This document shows, in pieces, positions 1 through 8,085 of a stretch of DNA of 58,982 nt. A model generated the notes under the pieces. That model searched no databases. It was not told the DNA's origin and saw only the letters and a list, made by a program, of their open reading frames with translations. This DNA is from Clostridia bacterium. Lineage in GTDB: Bacteria; Bacillota; Clostridia; Oscillospirales; UBA644. The stretch is taken from NCBI GenBank assembly GCA_017427285.1, contig JAFRTE010000017.1:1-58982 (forward strand), written 5' to 3'. Positions within the stretch are counted from its first letter, which is position 1, and each line of letters begins with the position of its first letter. Position numbers and translations under genes: made by a program.

Positions 1-1
1 A

Positions 2-508
2 ATGGGAACGTATTTTATAGACGGTAAAACGAAGAAAAACGTTGAGGACGCAAACGAAGCGTTTCTTGCCGCACTTGAAGGCAACGCGCAGGCGGAATCG
101 CACGATCAGAAGCTTACGGAAGTAATAATCGGTCCTACGGACGCGCTGCTTTCGCTCGCGATAATGATAATACTGAACATCATAATCGTATGTATATATT
201 ATACGGACAGAAGACAGTATGTAACGGCGGTAAAGAAGTTTATCGGATATTCAAGAAGCATGATATTCGGCGGGATATTCGCGGGATTTTTAAAGCTTGC
301 CGCGATCGGCTTTGCAATCGGAGCGCTGATAACGTTGATAATAACTGTAACTCCTGCAAAAGAAATACAGATGTTCGGCGCATTGTCACTAAATCTTCCG
401 ACATTACTTTTCTCTGTCGCCGCAACCGCGCTTCTGGCGTTCCTTTTCGCCGTCATCGCCGTAAACAGAACATACTCGCGTGATACGAGCGATGTTATAA
501 GGGAATAA
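2..508 (+). CDS. FtsX-family ABC transporter permease, C-terminal part (5' truncated)
   Basis: Only the C-terminal end lies in the window; the frame is open to the left edge and the Met at base 2 is probably internal. Three hydrophobic segments (about residues 48-67, 88-116 and 134-154) and a short cytoplasmic tail ending DTSDVIRE match the last three membrane helices of FtsX/MacB-type permeases, whose tails commonly end in a similar acidic/Arg motif. Such permeases work with an ATPase in lipoprotein, peptide or drug transport; the partner would lie to the left, outside the window. A terminator follows at 534-561. The substrate cannot be inferred. Confidence 0.6.
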   Translation: MGTYFIDGKTKKNVEDANEAFLAALEGNAQAESHDQKLTEVIIGPTDALLSLAIMIILNIIIVCIYYTDRRQYVTAVKKFIGYSRSMIFGGIFAGFLKLAAIGFAIGALITLIITVTPAKEIQMFGALSLNLPTLLFSVAATALLAFLFAVIAVNRTYSRDTSDVIRE

Positions 509-533
509 TTCCTCGGCTCGGATATTTCAGTAA

Positions 534-561
534 AAAGCAGACCGTACATCAGGTCTGCTTT
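534..561 (+). terminator. Intrinsic terminator after the FtsX-type gene
   Basis: A perfect 10-bp stem (AAAGCAGACC / GGTCTGCTTT) with an 8-nt loop is followed within two bases by a T run. It lies 25 bp after the stop codon. Confidence 0.85.
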
Positions 562-634
562 CGGTTTTTGGCGAAAAAAAGCTTTTCTCGGCGTATTTAT
601 TTTGAAGTGTGCTTTTTTTGTCAAAAAGTCTCTA

Positions 635-663
635 TTGAAATTACTTGCTTTTTGTTTTATAAT
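635..663 (+). promoter_or_regulatory. Sigma-A promoter for the NifU-like/GGGtGRT operon
   Basis: TTGAAA (635-640), a 17-bp spacer and TATAAT (658-663), 45 bp before the start codon at 709. The RBS AAGGAG lies between them. Confidence 0.8.
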
Positions 664-708
664 GTAAGACAGTCGAAAAAATTCAACTCTTGAAAGGAGA
701 AATATATA

Positions 709-1425
709 ATGAACGAACAATGCTCACGCGAGCTTCAGTATTCAAACGAAGTTGAAAGAATGTGCGTTGTTGCAAAGGGCCCCCATCACGGACCTGCCCC
801 GATCCCCGAAGAGGGACGCTGGGTAAAAGCATATGAAATAAAAGACATTTCCGGTCTTTCTCACGGCATTGGCTGGTGTGCACCGCAGCAGGGCGCATGC
901 AAACTTACGCTTAACGTTAAAGACGGTATAATCGAGGAAGCTCTCGTTGAGACTATCGGTTGCTCGGGTATGACTCACTCCGCAGCTATGGCTGCCGAAA
1001 TACTCCAGGGCAAAACACTCCTCGAAGCTCTTAATACGGATCTCGTTTGCGACGCTATAAACGTTGCAATGAGAGAGATTTTCAAGCAGCTCGTTTACGG
1101 ACGCTCTCAGACCGCATTTTCCGAAGACGGTCTTCCCGTCGGCGCTTCTCTTGAAGACCTCGGCAAAGGTCTCCGTTCTCAGATCGGCACCATGTTCGGA
1201 ACAAAGGCAAAAGGCGTCCGCTACCTCGAAATGGCTGAGGGCTATATCCTCAACGTTGCAATGGACGATAATAACGAGATAATCGGTTACAAATTCGTTC
1301 ATCTCGGCAAAATGATGGACGCAATCAAAAAGGGCGTTGACCCGAAAGAAGCTTACGAGAAAAACATCGGTACTTACGGCAGATATGACAACGCGGCGAA
1401 ATACATCGACCCGCGTCATGAATAA
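709..1425 (+). CDS. NifU/IscU-like iron-sulfur cluster scaffold protein
   Basis: A 238-residue soluble protein. The middle part resembles the IscU/NifU N-terminal scaffold fold: a Cys-containing segment (C57, C64) before a beta strand, a GCSG motif (C85) followed by a small-residue helix, and a fourth Cys at 114. It is longer than classical IscU (about 130 residues), with an N-terminal extension and about 100 extra C-terminal residues, and the third canonical Cys context is altered. In Clostridia this form is typically found beside the GGGtGRT protein, as here (14-bp gap, RBS GGAGG for the next gene). A role in Fe-S cluster assembly or delivery to its partner is inferred from the family; no cysteine desulfurase is in the window. 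The start has RBS AAGGAG. Confidence 0.75.
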   Translation: MNEQCSRELQYSNEVERMCVVAKGPHHGPAPIPEEGRWVKAYEIKDISGLSHGIGWCAPQQGACKLTLNVKDGIIEEALVETIGCSGMTHSAAMAAEILQGKTLLEALNTDLVCDAINVAMREIFKQLVYGRSQTAFSEDGLPVGASLEDLGKGLRSQIGTMFGTKAKGVRYLEMAEGYILNVAMDDNNEIIGYKFVHLGKMMDAIKKGVDPKEAYEKNIGTYGRYDNAAKYIDPRHE

Positions 1426-1439
1426 GGAGGTAGGATCTG

Positions 1440-2438
1440 ATGGCATTATTTGAAGGATACGAAAGACGTATTGACAAAATAAACAAGACTGTAAAGGAAT
1501 ACGGTTTTACATCTATCGAAGAAACCCGCGACTACTGCCTTTCAAAAGGTATTGACGTTGAATCGATAGTCAAGGGAGTTCAGCCCATCGCATTTGAAAA
1601 CGCTGTCTGGGCTTATACTCTCGGCTGCGCCATCGCATTAAAACTCAATAAAAACAATGCTGCCGACGCTTCCGAAACAATCGGTATCGGCCTCCAGGCG
1701 TTCTGTATTCCGGGCTCCGTTGCCGAAAACCGCAAAGTCGGTCTCGGTCACGGCAATCTCGGCGCAATGCTTCTTCGCGAAGAAACAGACTGCTTCTGCT
1801 TCCTTGCGGGACATGAAAGCTTCGCCGCTGCGGAAGGCGCTATCGGTATTGCAAGAAAAGCCGACAGAGTCCGTACAAAACCCCTCCGCATCATCCTCAA
1901 CGGTCTAGGCAAAGACGCCGCATACATCATTTCGAGAATAAACGGCTTTACATACGTTGAAACCGATTATAACTTCGCTAACGAAGAGCTGACGATAGTC
2001 CGCGAAGTTAAATTCTCCGACGGCGAAAGAGCGAAAGTTCGCTGCTACGGCGCTAACGACGTTCTTGAAGGCGTTGCGATAATGAAACACGAAAAAGTTG
2101 ACGTTTCCATCACCGGCAACTCAACCAACCCGACCCGTTTCCAGCATCTCGTTGCAGGCACATACAAGAAATGGGCTATCGAAAACGGCAAGAAATACTT
2201 CTCCGTTGCTTCCGGTGGCGGAACAGGCAGAACGCTTCATCCCGACAATATGGCGGCAGGCCCGGCTTCATACGGACTTACCGACTCTATGGGACGTATG
2301 CACGGTGACGCTCAGTTTGCCGGCTCTTCCTCAGTCCCCGCTCACGTTGAAATGATGGGACTTATCGGCGCAGGCAATAACCCGATGGTAGGTATGACCG
2401 TCGCATGCGCAGTTGCAGTTGCCGAAGCTTTAAAATAA
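1440..2438 (+). CDS. GGGtGRT family protein
   Basis: A 332-residue protein containing the eponymous motif SGGGTGRTLHP near residue 260, followed by a conserved Gly/Ser/His-rich stretch. The family is named after this motif and its biochemical function is, to my knowledge, not established. It is transcribed with the NifU-like scaffold from the promoter at 635-663, which suggests that it receives or helps load an Fe-S cluster. No membrane segment or signal peptide is seen. A terminator follows at 2465-2498. Confidence 0.8.
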   Translation: MALFEGYERRIDKINKTVKEYGFTSIEETRDYCLSKGIDVESIVKGVQPIAFENAVWAYTLGCAIALKLNKNNAADASETIGIGLQAFCIPGSVAENRKVGLGHGNLGAMLLREETDCFCFLAGHESFAAAEGAIGIARKADRVRTKPLRIILNGLGKDAAYIISRINGFTYVETDYNFANEELTIVREVKFSDGERAKVRCYGANDVLEGVAIMKHEKVDVSITGNSTNPTRFQHLVAGTYKKWAIENGKKYFSVASGGGTGRTLHPDNMAAGPASYGLTDSMGRMHGDAQFAGSSSVPAHVEMMGLIGAGNNPMVGMTVACAVAVAEALK

Positions 2439-2464
2439 CCGATAGAAATTAACTATATCGCCGA

Positions 2465-2498
2465 AACGCCGAGTGTTTTAAATAACACCCGGCGTTTT
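2465..2498 (+). terminator. Intrinsic terminator after the GGGtGRT gene
   Basis: AACGCCGAGTGTT / AACACCCGGCGTT pair over 13 positions with one mismatch and a 6-nt loop; a short T run follows at 2495-2498. Confidence 0.75.
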
Positions 2499-2609
2499 GA
2501 GATTTTCGTTCATACTGAAGTGACAACGTCTTCGTCTCAGGCGAAACTGCTGCAAATCACCGCTTTCCCGAAAGGCAATCATTAATTATTGCCGTATAAA
2601 GCGACAAAA

Positions 2610-2645
2610 ACCGGCCGAACAAAGGTTTTTCCTTTTTCAGCCGGT
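2610..2645 (-). terminator. Intrinsic terminator of the ArsR-type regulator gene
   Basis: On the minus strand ACCGGC..AAAGG / CCTTT..GCCGGT form a hairpin followed by a T run (A run at 2606-2610 on the plus strand). It lies about 45 bp past the stop of the minus gene. Confidence 0.65.
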
Positions 2646-2688
2646 AATTTTTCTGTCCTTTGTTTACCTCAAAAGCAGTCTTTTTTTA

Positions 2689-3744
2689 TTATCTGTTCGT
2701 TTTTTCGGCAAGCGATACCGTTTTGTCAACATATTCGTCAAACGAAAGCTTCAGCCGCTTGAAATAAGCGGTGTTGATGCTGTAAAACAGCTGCAGTCCG
2801 TCACGTTTGGAAATATAAATGATATTGTCGTTTCTCAGTCCGCTTACATGGCGGCCGACCGTGGTGATCGGTATACTCATGATCTTTGCAAGCGACGATA
2901 TCGTTATTTTGCCGTTTTTTGCGATCAGATCGATTATATCCATTCGCATGTCATTTCCCGCAGTTACCACAAACCTCTTTGCGTCCACGGGTTTTGTCTG
3001 TCCGAGATTCCAGAAACATTCGGTGTGTCTGAATCCGAGCAGCATAAACGCTTTGTTGTCTTTCAATCGGCAGTAAACCTCAAACTGATTAAGCAGCGGT
3101 ATCGAAACCGAGGTGTATTCATACTTTTCGGGACTGTATGAAAACTCCTGCATATAAAGCTCGAGATTAAGTCCGCTTTTTATCTGCTCAAAAGCGTATG
3201 CGATCTCTTTTTCGTATCTCCTGTGAAGCTCATTGACTGTACGGTATATCTTTTCAAACTCTTCCGCAAGCACGGCAAGAGCATAGTCGAAATCGTTTAG
3301 GATATACGATATTTTAAGCTTGAAATCGTCAGTCGCGTCAAGCGTTTCCATTGTTTTTATATACTTGGGTGCGTCATTTTTAATTTCGTCAGCGTTTATT
3401 TCGTCTCCGAAAATTGATCTGACAAAAATATCCAAAAATTCGTCTCTCTCTGTTTTAATAAGCCGTTTTACACCGTCAATGTCAAGATTGCAGTCCTGTT
3501 TTTCTTCTTCCGTTTTAAGAAACTGCATCAATGCGGATAGATTTTCTGATTTTATCTCCGCAAACGGAGCAAGAAACTCAGATATTTTTTCTGCTCTCTC
3601 TCTTACAAACTGCAGACATTTTATCATAAAATCGGTATCTTCGTATACCGATAAAATCTTCTTTTCGGTGTAGTTTTTACAGAAATAATCTGTAAAGAAA
3701 AATGCGGTGTCGTATAATTTAGCCGCATCAAAATTTAAAGTCAT
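2689..3744 (-). CDS. ArsR-type winged-helix transcriptional regulator
   Basis: A 351-residue protein. The C-terminal 80 or so residues form a winged helix typical of ArsR-like regulators: RMDIIDLIAKNGKITIS, then SLAKIMSIPITTVGRHVSGL as the recognition region, then a wing (YISKRDGLQLFYSIN). The first 260 residues are helical and charged and I do not recognise them; they resemble the ligand-binding or dimerisation regions of long clostridial ArsR-like proteins. It stands alone between two plus-strand units, with its own promoter (3817-3845) and terminator (2610-2645). The ATG at 3744 is preceded by GGGAGG. It may control the divergent solute-binding protein gene at 4107; that is inference from position only. 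Confidence 0.7.
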   Translation of the reverse strand: MTLNFDAAKLYDTAFFFTDYFCKNYTEKKILSVYEDTDFMIKCLQFVRERAEKISEFLAPFAEIKSENLSALMQFLKTEEEKQDCNLDIDGVKRLIKTERDEFLDIFVRSIFGDEINADEIKNDAPKYIKTMETLDATDDFKLKISYILNDFDYALAVLAEEFEKIYRTVNELHRRYEKEIAYAFEQIKSGLNLELYMQEFSYSPEKYEYTSVSIPLLNQFEVYCRLKDNKAFMLLGFRHTECFWNLGQTKPVDAKRFVVTAGNDMRMDIIDLIAKNGKITISSLAKIMSIPITTVGRHVSGLRNDNIIYISKRDGLQLFYSINTAYFKRLKLSFDEYVDKTVSLAEKTNR

Positions 3745-3816
3745 ATGTCGTCAACCTCCCTGCCCGCATAATATGAGTTGTGATTTTGGTTAATAATAAT
3801 GTTGTGTTTGTATAAT

Positions 3817-3845
3817 ATTTTACTTCATTTTTCCCGTTTTGTCAA
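3817..3845 (-). promoter_or_regulatory. Sigma-A promoter of the ArsR-type regulator
   Basis: On the minus strand: TTGACA (3840-3845), 17-bp spacer, TAAAAT (3817-3822), 73 bp upstream of the ATG. Confidence 0.75.
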
Positions 3846-4055
3846 TGGAAAAATCAACAATTTTTATATTAAATTTATATATTTTTCGCTATCAACGAAA
3901 ATATGATAAAATCAGCAAGAAACTGTTTTGTTATCCCGAAAAACAGTACATATATCGCAAATCGGTTATCACATTTTTATGCAGTAATCTTTTGTTTTAA
4001 TTGACAATCGCCGTTTTCAGAAAAAAGCATTATTGTTTGATATATTACATTATTC

Positions 4056-4084
4056 TTGACATGCCGCCGCCGATATGCTATAAT
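4056..4084 (+). promoter_or_regulatory. Consensus sigma-A promoter of the solute-binding protein gene
   Basis: TTGACA (4056-4061), 17-bp spacer, TATAAT (4079-4084). The RBS AAAGGAG begins about 7 bp after the -10, so the 5' leader is predicted to be only about 15 nt. This promoter supports the ATG at 4107 over the in-frame ATG at 4056, which lies in the -35. Confidence 0.85.
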
Positions 4085-4106
4085 AACAAAAAAAGGAGTG
4101 GGAAAG

Positions 4107-5510
4107 ATGAAAAAGATCATTTCTCTCGTATTGGCTGCTTTTATTTTTTCGGCAACCGTTCTTTCCGTTTCGTGCGCTCAGGAAACCGAGGTTTTCGACC
4201 TCGATCTTACCGCAGAACTGGCCCTGGATCTTTCCGAAGTTACGTTCAGATGGGGGACGGCCTGGCTCACGCAGTTTTACCCGAGCGAGGGCTTCAGCAA
4301 CGCCGGAGATAAAATGCGCGCTCATTACCGCAAAATAGAAGAGGAGCTCGGCTGCAAGATCGAATTTATTTCCTGGCAGGACGGCGGCAGCAGAGTTATG
4401 GAGCAGGTCGCCGCCGGCATGCAGACGCTCGACGTTATAGACAGCCACGCTACAAATGCCGGCATAGAGCTATACAGAGCGGGTATTCTCGCTCCTCTCG
4501 AAGACATACCAAACATTAACGGATACGATGAAAAATACGGGCCTCTGCGCTTCCGTCAGTACGGCATTTTTGATGGTAAGCTCTACGGCCTTTATCAGTA
4601 TAACTGGGATTTTCCTCCCGAATTTGCCTGCGCCATGATGTTCAATACCGATATGCTCAATTCGTTCGGACTTGTCCTGCCGTATGAGTATCAGGAAATG
4701 GGCAGATGGACGTGGGACGAGTATGAAAAGATGCTTTTCAGTGTTGCGGACGCCGCAAAAAACAGCGGTTACGATAAGCATTTTGCTCCCAATGTCGCCA
4801 ATATGCCGGAACGCGACGCCATCGGCTTTATGCTTGTAAACGGATGTCAGGTGATCGAAAAAGATGCAAACGGTAATTACATTTTCGGGCTTGACAATCA
4901 GAAAGGTATCGACGCTCTTGAATACCTGCAGCGGCTTTGCAACGAAAAACTTTACGTTGTGGGCGACGTTAACGTATTTATTAAGGACCGAAACGCAGCG
5001 TTTTTAACGACAGAGTCGTATTACGCCACTCACTTCAATGAAAATAACGAAACCGGCTATCTGCCGGGCAACGATTTCACATACGGTTTTATCAATTACC
5101 CACACGGACCGAGCGGCGACGAAAACTGCGTTTCCGCATTTGTCCATAAAGGCAGACGAATGAATTGGGTTATCAAATACAGCGGCAACGAGCTTTCGGA
5201 TACCGGCATTTTCCTCGACCGAATGTTTGAACCGATCGATGACGAGGGCGGCTGGCGGACTTCTCTTGAACGTTACGTTTTTTACGATCAGAGAGATTTT
5301 GACAACTACAGCTTTATGCTTGAACATATCAATTTCAGACATGACCTCGATCTCGGAGAAAACGCAACAAGCAAAATGGACGACGCTTTCTCGAAAGCTA
5401 TAACAAACTCAAGGTCTTGCTCCGAAGCGTTCAATTCCATCCGTACAGTAATAAACGAAGCTATCTCCGCAAACGTAAACTGGGTGTTTGAAGATATCGT
5501 TGCGCAGTAG
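4107..5510 (+). CDS. Extracellular solute-binding lipoprotein (carbohydrate ABC transporter type)
   Basis: A 467-residue lipoprotein: n-region MKK, hydrophobic stretch, and lipobox LSVSC with Cys23 as the lipidated residue. The mature part has features of family 1 sugar-binding proteins: a Trp-rich N-terminal strand, DVIDSHA near residue 110, FDGKLYGLYQYNWD, and MMFNTDMLNSFGL followed by WTWDEYEKML. It would sit on the outer face of the membrane and bind an oligosaccharide or similar solute. No permease or ATPase gene is adjacent, so it is an orphan that must use transport components encoded elsewhere. The start is set by the RBS and by the promoter overlapping the longer frame. Confidence 0.8.
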   Translation: MKKIISLVLAAFIFSATVLSVSCAQETEVFDLDLTAELALDLSEVTFRWGTAWLTQFYPSEGFSNAGDKMRAHYRKIEEELGCKIEFISWQDGGSRVMEQVAAGMQTLDVIDSHATNAGIELYRAGILAPLEDIPNINGYDEKYGPLRFRQYGIFDGKLYGLYQYNWDFPPEFACAMMFNTDMLNSFGLVLPYEYQEMGRWTWDEYEKMLFSVADAAKNSGYDKHFAPNVANMPERDAIGFMLVNGCQVIEKDANGNYIFGLDNQKGIDALEYLQRLCNEKLYVVGDVNVFIKDRNAAFLTTESYYATHFNENNETGYLPGNDFTYGFINYPHGPSGDENCVSAFVHKGRRMNWVIKYSGNELSDTGIFLDRMFEPIDDEGGWRTSLERYVFYDQRDFDNYSFMLEHINFRHDLDLGENATSKMDDAFSKAITNSRSCSEAFNSIRTVINEAISANVNWVFEDIVAQ

Positions 5511-5558
5511 CAAATCTTTTAAGAACTGTTAACGCTATTATTCATTAATAAACGAAAC

Positions 5559-5588
5559 AAGCCCGAAAACATTACCGTTTTCGGGCTT
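5559..5588 (-). terminator. Intrinsic terminator shared by convergent genes
   Basis: A perfect 12-bp stem (AAGCCCGAAAAC / GTTTTCGGGCTT) with a 6-nt loop. The T-rich tail is better on the minus strand, so it mainly serves the anti-sigma gene; it may also stop the solute-binding protein transcript. Confidence 0.75.
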
Positions 5589-5614
5589 GAAAACCAAAGT
5601 GCTTAAGCGTTTTA

Positions 5615-6469
5615 TTATCCGACGTCCATTCCGCCGTTGTAAGTGGGAATATCCGAGTTATTGGAATGCTCAAAATTCTCATCGTATAAACTGATAAAAT
5701 ATCCAAAATCGCTTGCAGGCTTAAAGTGTATCAGTTGATCATAGGTTGCGTGAAGAGTAAAATAATATTTAACATTTGTAGTAACATGTAAACCGTTATC
5801 CACCTCTTCCGTAACTGTTTCCAATGCAACAATATAGCCTTCGTCGCCAAGTCTCGTCGTTTCCAAAGAGGTTAAGAAGTCCTGTCCCGGAATAATGTGT
5901 GTTCCGTAGCGGAAAAACTCAACCATAACCCGATAATAAACATCATCCTCGTAATATTCCATTGCATCTTCAAGCGACGCAGATAAAAGAACTGCCCCGT
6001 TGTCCACCGTAATATCTTCATTCGGTTTAGAATTTCCGAGGCCCGAGATCATCGGCTTTCCGTTCAGTATTTCCTGATTGAGCGGACCGTTTGAATCGGG
6101 TACTTCCTGTATTATGTCTATTATGTCAGGCATACCGATATCCGGATTTTCGACTGACGGATCGGGTTCGATCGCAGTTTTTTCGGTCTCCGGCTCAGTT
6201 TGTTCAACACTCGGTATGATCGCGGTGTTTTCGGCAACGGTTTCCTCAATAACCGTCTGCTCTACCGTTTCAACGCCTTCCGTTTCCGCTATCGGGTCCG
6301 TTTTCGGTGTGAGCTTGGGATATGCGAAATATACTCCCGCAATCAGCACCAGGCAAGCCGCCGCTGCCGCAACGTACTGCCAACGAAAATGCGCCGTTTG
6401 TTTCTCCGCTTTTTCAACAAATTTGCTGTCTATACCGCCTATGGCGTCCAGTAATTCATAATCTTTCAT
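5615..6469 (-). CDS. Probable membrane-anchored anti-sigma factor
   Basis: A 284-residue protein with a short N-terminal cytoplasmic part (about 29 residues), one membrane helix (about residues 30-50), a Glu/Thr/Val-rich linker (about 55-130) and an extracytoplasmic domain of about 150 residues. Its start overlaps the stop of the ECF sigma gene by 4 bp (translational coupling), which is the main reason to call it the anti-sigma partner. The cytoplasmic part is short for a classical zinc-binding anti-sigma domain and has no HxxxCxxC motif. The outer domain is not recognised and may be the sensor. Anti-sigma function is inferred from context. Confidence 0.6.
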   Translation of the reverse strand: MKDYELLDAIGGIDSKFVEKAEKQTAHFRWQYVAAAAACLVLIAGVYFAYPKLTPKTDPIAETEGVETVEQTVIEETVAENTAIIPSVEQTEPETEKTAIEPDPSVENPDIGMPDIIDIIQEVPDSNGPLNQEILNGKPMISGLGNSKPNEDITVDNGAVLLSASLEDAMEYYEDDVYYRVMVEFFRYGTHIIPGQDFLTSLETTRLGDEGYIVALETVTEEVDNGLHVTTNVKYYFTLHATYDQLIHFKPASDFGYFISLYDENFEHSNNSDIPTYNGGMDVG

Positions 6470-7029
6470 ACTGTAAAACCTTTCCTTTCCAGATAGCCCC
6501 GAAGCTCCGTTCTCATTCGGGAAAGCATCATTTTTACTTTGCTTTGGCTGAAACCGTACCGTCTGCCGATTTGCGGGACTGTATCGAAAAACCAGTATCT
6601 TCTTACAAACACGTTCTGCTGCTCGCTGCTGCGGCTTTCAAGAAAAGCGTTTATCGCTTCCGCAAGCTCCGATGACTCGATTTTTTCTTCCGCAGCCATC
6701 CCTTCGGAAGGTATGCATTCCGATATCTCTTCGGTAAGTTCGCAGAATATCGCGCTTCTTTTTTCGCTGTTTCTCTTTCTGCATATATCTATTGCAAGAT
6801 GTCTCGTTATTTTTCCAAGAAACGAAAACAGATATGTCCTCGGCTCATTCGGCGGAATAAGCTTCCACGCGCGCATATAAGTGTCGTTTTCGCATTCTTC
6901 AGCGGACTGCATATCGTTTACTATCCTGTTTGCCGCCGCGCGCAGCTTCGAGCCGTATTTTCGCTGCGTTTCGGCTATCGCCTTTTCGTTTCTCGAAAAA
7001 TACAGATCCACGATTTTCGAATCGTCCAT
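6466..7029 (-). CDS. ECF-type RNA polymerase sigma factor
   Basis: A 187-residue sigma-70 family protein. Region 2 is recognisable (AEECENDTYMRAWKLIPP, about residues 43-60, then FSFLGKITRHLAIDICRKR). Region 4 is at the C-terminus (PQIGRRYGFSQSKVKMMLSR, about 150-170). Regions 1.1 and 3 are absent, as in ECF sigma factors. It is the first gene of a two-gene unit with the putative anti-sigma factor. The RBS AAAGGAG supports the ATG at 7029. An inverted repeat lies just upstream (7051-7091). Confidence 0.85.
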   Translation of the reverse strand: MDDSKIVDLYFSRNEKAIAETQRKYGSKLRAAANRIVNDMQSAEECENDTYMRAWKLIPPNEPRTYLFSFLGKITRHLAIDICRKRNSEKRSAIFCELTEEISECIPSEGMAAEEKIESSELAEAINAFLESRSSEQQNVFVRRYWFFDTVPQIGRRYGFSQSKVKMMLSRMRTELRGYLERKGFTV

Positions 7030-7050
7030 TTCAGCTTCTCCTTTGGTTTA

Positions 7051-7091
7051 TTCGGGCGCCTTCACCCTTATTAGCGTATTTTACGCCCGAA
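7051..7091. repeat. Inverted repeat upstream of the ECF sigma gene
   Basis: TTCGGGCG (7051-7058) and CGCCCGAA (7084-7091) are perfect 8-bp arms 25 bp apart, covering the region where the sigma gene's promoter or leader should be. It could be a leader hairpin or an operator pair. Confidence 0.5.
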
Positions 7092-7126
7092 TCGTCACAA
7101 GATGTCTGAGGTTTTGTATGAATAAA

Positions 7127-7150
7127 CCCCGAAATCGTGTGATTTCGGGG
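7127..7150 (-). terminator. Intrinsic terminator of the rplM-rpsI operon
   Basis: A perfect 10-bp stem (CCCCGAAATC / GATTTCGGGG) with a 4-nt loop, followed on the minus strand by TTTATT; 23 bp after the rpsI stop. Confidence 0.85.
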
Positions 7151-7173
7151 CTTTTGTCTTTTGGGAAATAATA

Positions 7174-7575
7174 CTAACGTTTGCTGAACTGCGGAGCGCG
7201 TCTTGCGGCTTTGAGACCGGGTTTCTTTCTTTCTTTCATTCTCGGGTCTCTTGTGAGGAAGCCGGCTTTTTTGAGGGTGGGCTTGAGGTTTTCGTCGGAA
7301 ACAACGAGAGCTCTTGCAAGGCCGTGACGGATAGCGCCTGCCTGACCGGAAACGCCGCCGCCTGCAACGGTAGCTTCGATATCGTATTTGCCGGTAAGTC
7401 CCGTTGCTTCGAGGGGCTGACGGACAATGAGCTTAAGAGTTTCGAGACCGAAATAGTCGTCAATATCTCTGCCGTTGATAGTTATTTTGCCGGTACCCTG
7501 ATAAACGCGAACGCGGGCAACGGAATGTTTCTTTCTGCCTGTTCCGTAGAAATACGGTCTTTTGGATTCGTACAT
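7174..7575 (-). CDS. rpsI: 30S ribosomal protein S9
   Basis: A 133-residue basic protein with the S9 hallmarks: [20 protein letters not shown] at the N-terminus, a central [19 protein letters not shown], and the C-terminal tail ending APQFSKR, whose terminal Arg reaches the P-site tRNA in known ribosomes. It is located 14 bp downstream of rplM, the usual L13-S9 order. The length is normal for the family. Confidence 0.98.
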   Translation of the reverse strand: MYESKRPYFYGTGRKKHSVARVRVYQGTGKITINGRDIDDYFGLETLKLIVRQPLEATGLTGKYDIEATVAGGGVSGQAGAIRHGLARALVVSDENLKPTLKKAGFLTRDPRMKERKKPGLKAARRAPQFSKR

Positions 7576-7589
7576 CAGTTTCGACCTCC

Positions 7590-8021
7590 TTAGTCAATGT
7601 TGAATACTTCGGGCTTCTGAGCTGCGTGTTTGTGCTCAGGTCCGCTGTATACGCGCAGACGGCGCATTGCGCTGCGTCCGATTACGTTGTTGGGGATCAT
7701 ACCCTTGACTGCGAGTTCGAAAACGAATTCGGGGTTCTTTTCCATCATGGTCCTGTATTTAACTTCTTTAAGACCGCCGACCCAGCCGGTGTGATGACGG
7801 TAGAATTTCTGTTCGAGTTTTTTGCCCGTCCATATAACTTTATCCGCGTTGACAACGATTACAAAATCGCCGCAGTCAACGTGAGGTGTGTATGTCGCCT
7901 TATGTTTGCCTCTTAAAAGAACGGCGACTTCTGCGGCTACACGTCCGCAAGGCTTGTTTGCCGCGTCTACAACGTACCATTTACGTTCAATGTTCGCAGC
8001 GTTTGCCATGAATGTTGACAT
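7590..8021 (-). CDS. rplM: 50S ribosomal protein L13
   Basis: A 143-residue protein with typical L13 motifs ([66 protein letters not shown]). The ATG at 8021 has RBS GGAGG at good spacing. A longer in-frame start at 8057 would lie inside the promoter -10 and is rejected; the chosen start also gives the family's normal length (about 142 residues). Confidence 0.98.
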   Translation of the reverse strand: MSTFMANAANIERKWYVVDAANKPCGRVAAEVAVLLRGKHKATYTPHVDCGDFVIVVNADKVIWTGKKLEQKFYRHHTGWVGGLKEVKYRTMMEKNPEFVFELAVKGMIPNNVIGRSAMRRLRVYSGPEHKHAAQKPEVFNID

Positions 8022-8056
8022 AGTTTTTTCCTCCGTTTGAGTTTCAATACCCGGCA

Positions 8057-8085
8057 ATTATATCACAAAGGCAAGTATTTGTCAA
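8057..8085 (-). promoter_or_regulatory. Consensus sigma-A promoter of rplM-rpsI
   Basis: Minus strand TTGACA (8080-8085), 17-bp spacer, TATAAT (8057-8062). The leader before the L13 start is about 30 nt. Confidence 0.9.

Larger units (their letters stand above)
3745..4106. other. Divergent intergenic region
   Basis: A 362-bp AT-rich region between the ArsR-type regulator (minus) and the solute-binding protein gene (plus). It holds one strong promoter for each direction (3817-3845 minus, 4056-4084 plus). I see no ORF or RNA gene in it. Confidence 0.7.

Noticed and set aside
2..4. ATG at base 2 as the true start of the first gene
   Set aside because: The frame is open to the edge and the protein resembles only the C-terminal third of an FtsX-type permease.
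742..1446. A 234-codon minus-strand frame opposite the NifU-like gene, and similar ones at 20775-21596 and (plus strand) 28921-29622
   Set aside because: All are antisense to clearly conserved proteins and have no family features; they result from codon bias.
8022..8057. Longer N-terminus for L13 starting at 8057
   Set aside because: It would start within the promoter -10 and add 12 residues not found in L13; the ATG at 8021 has the RBS.
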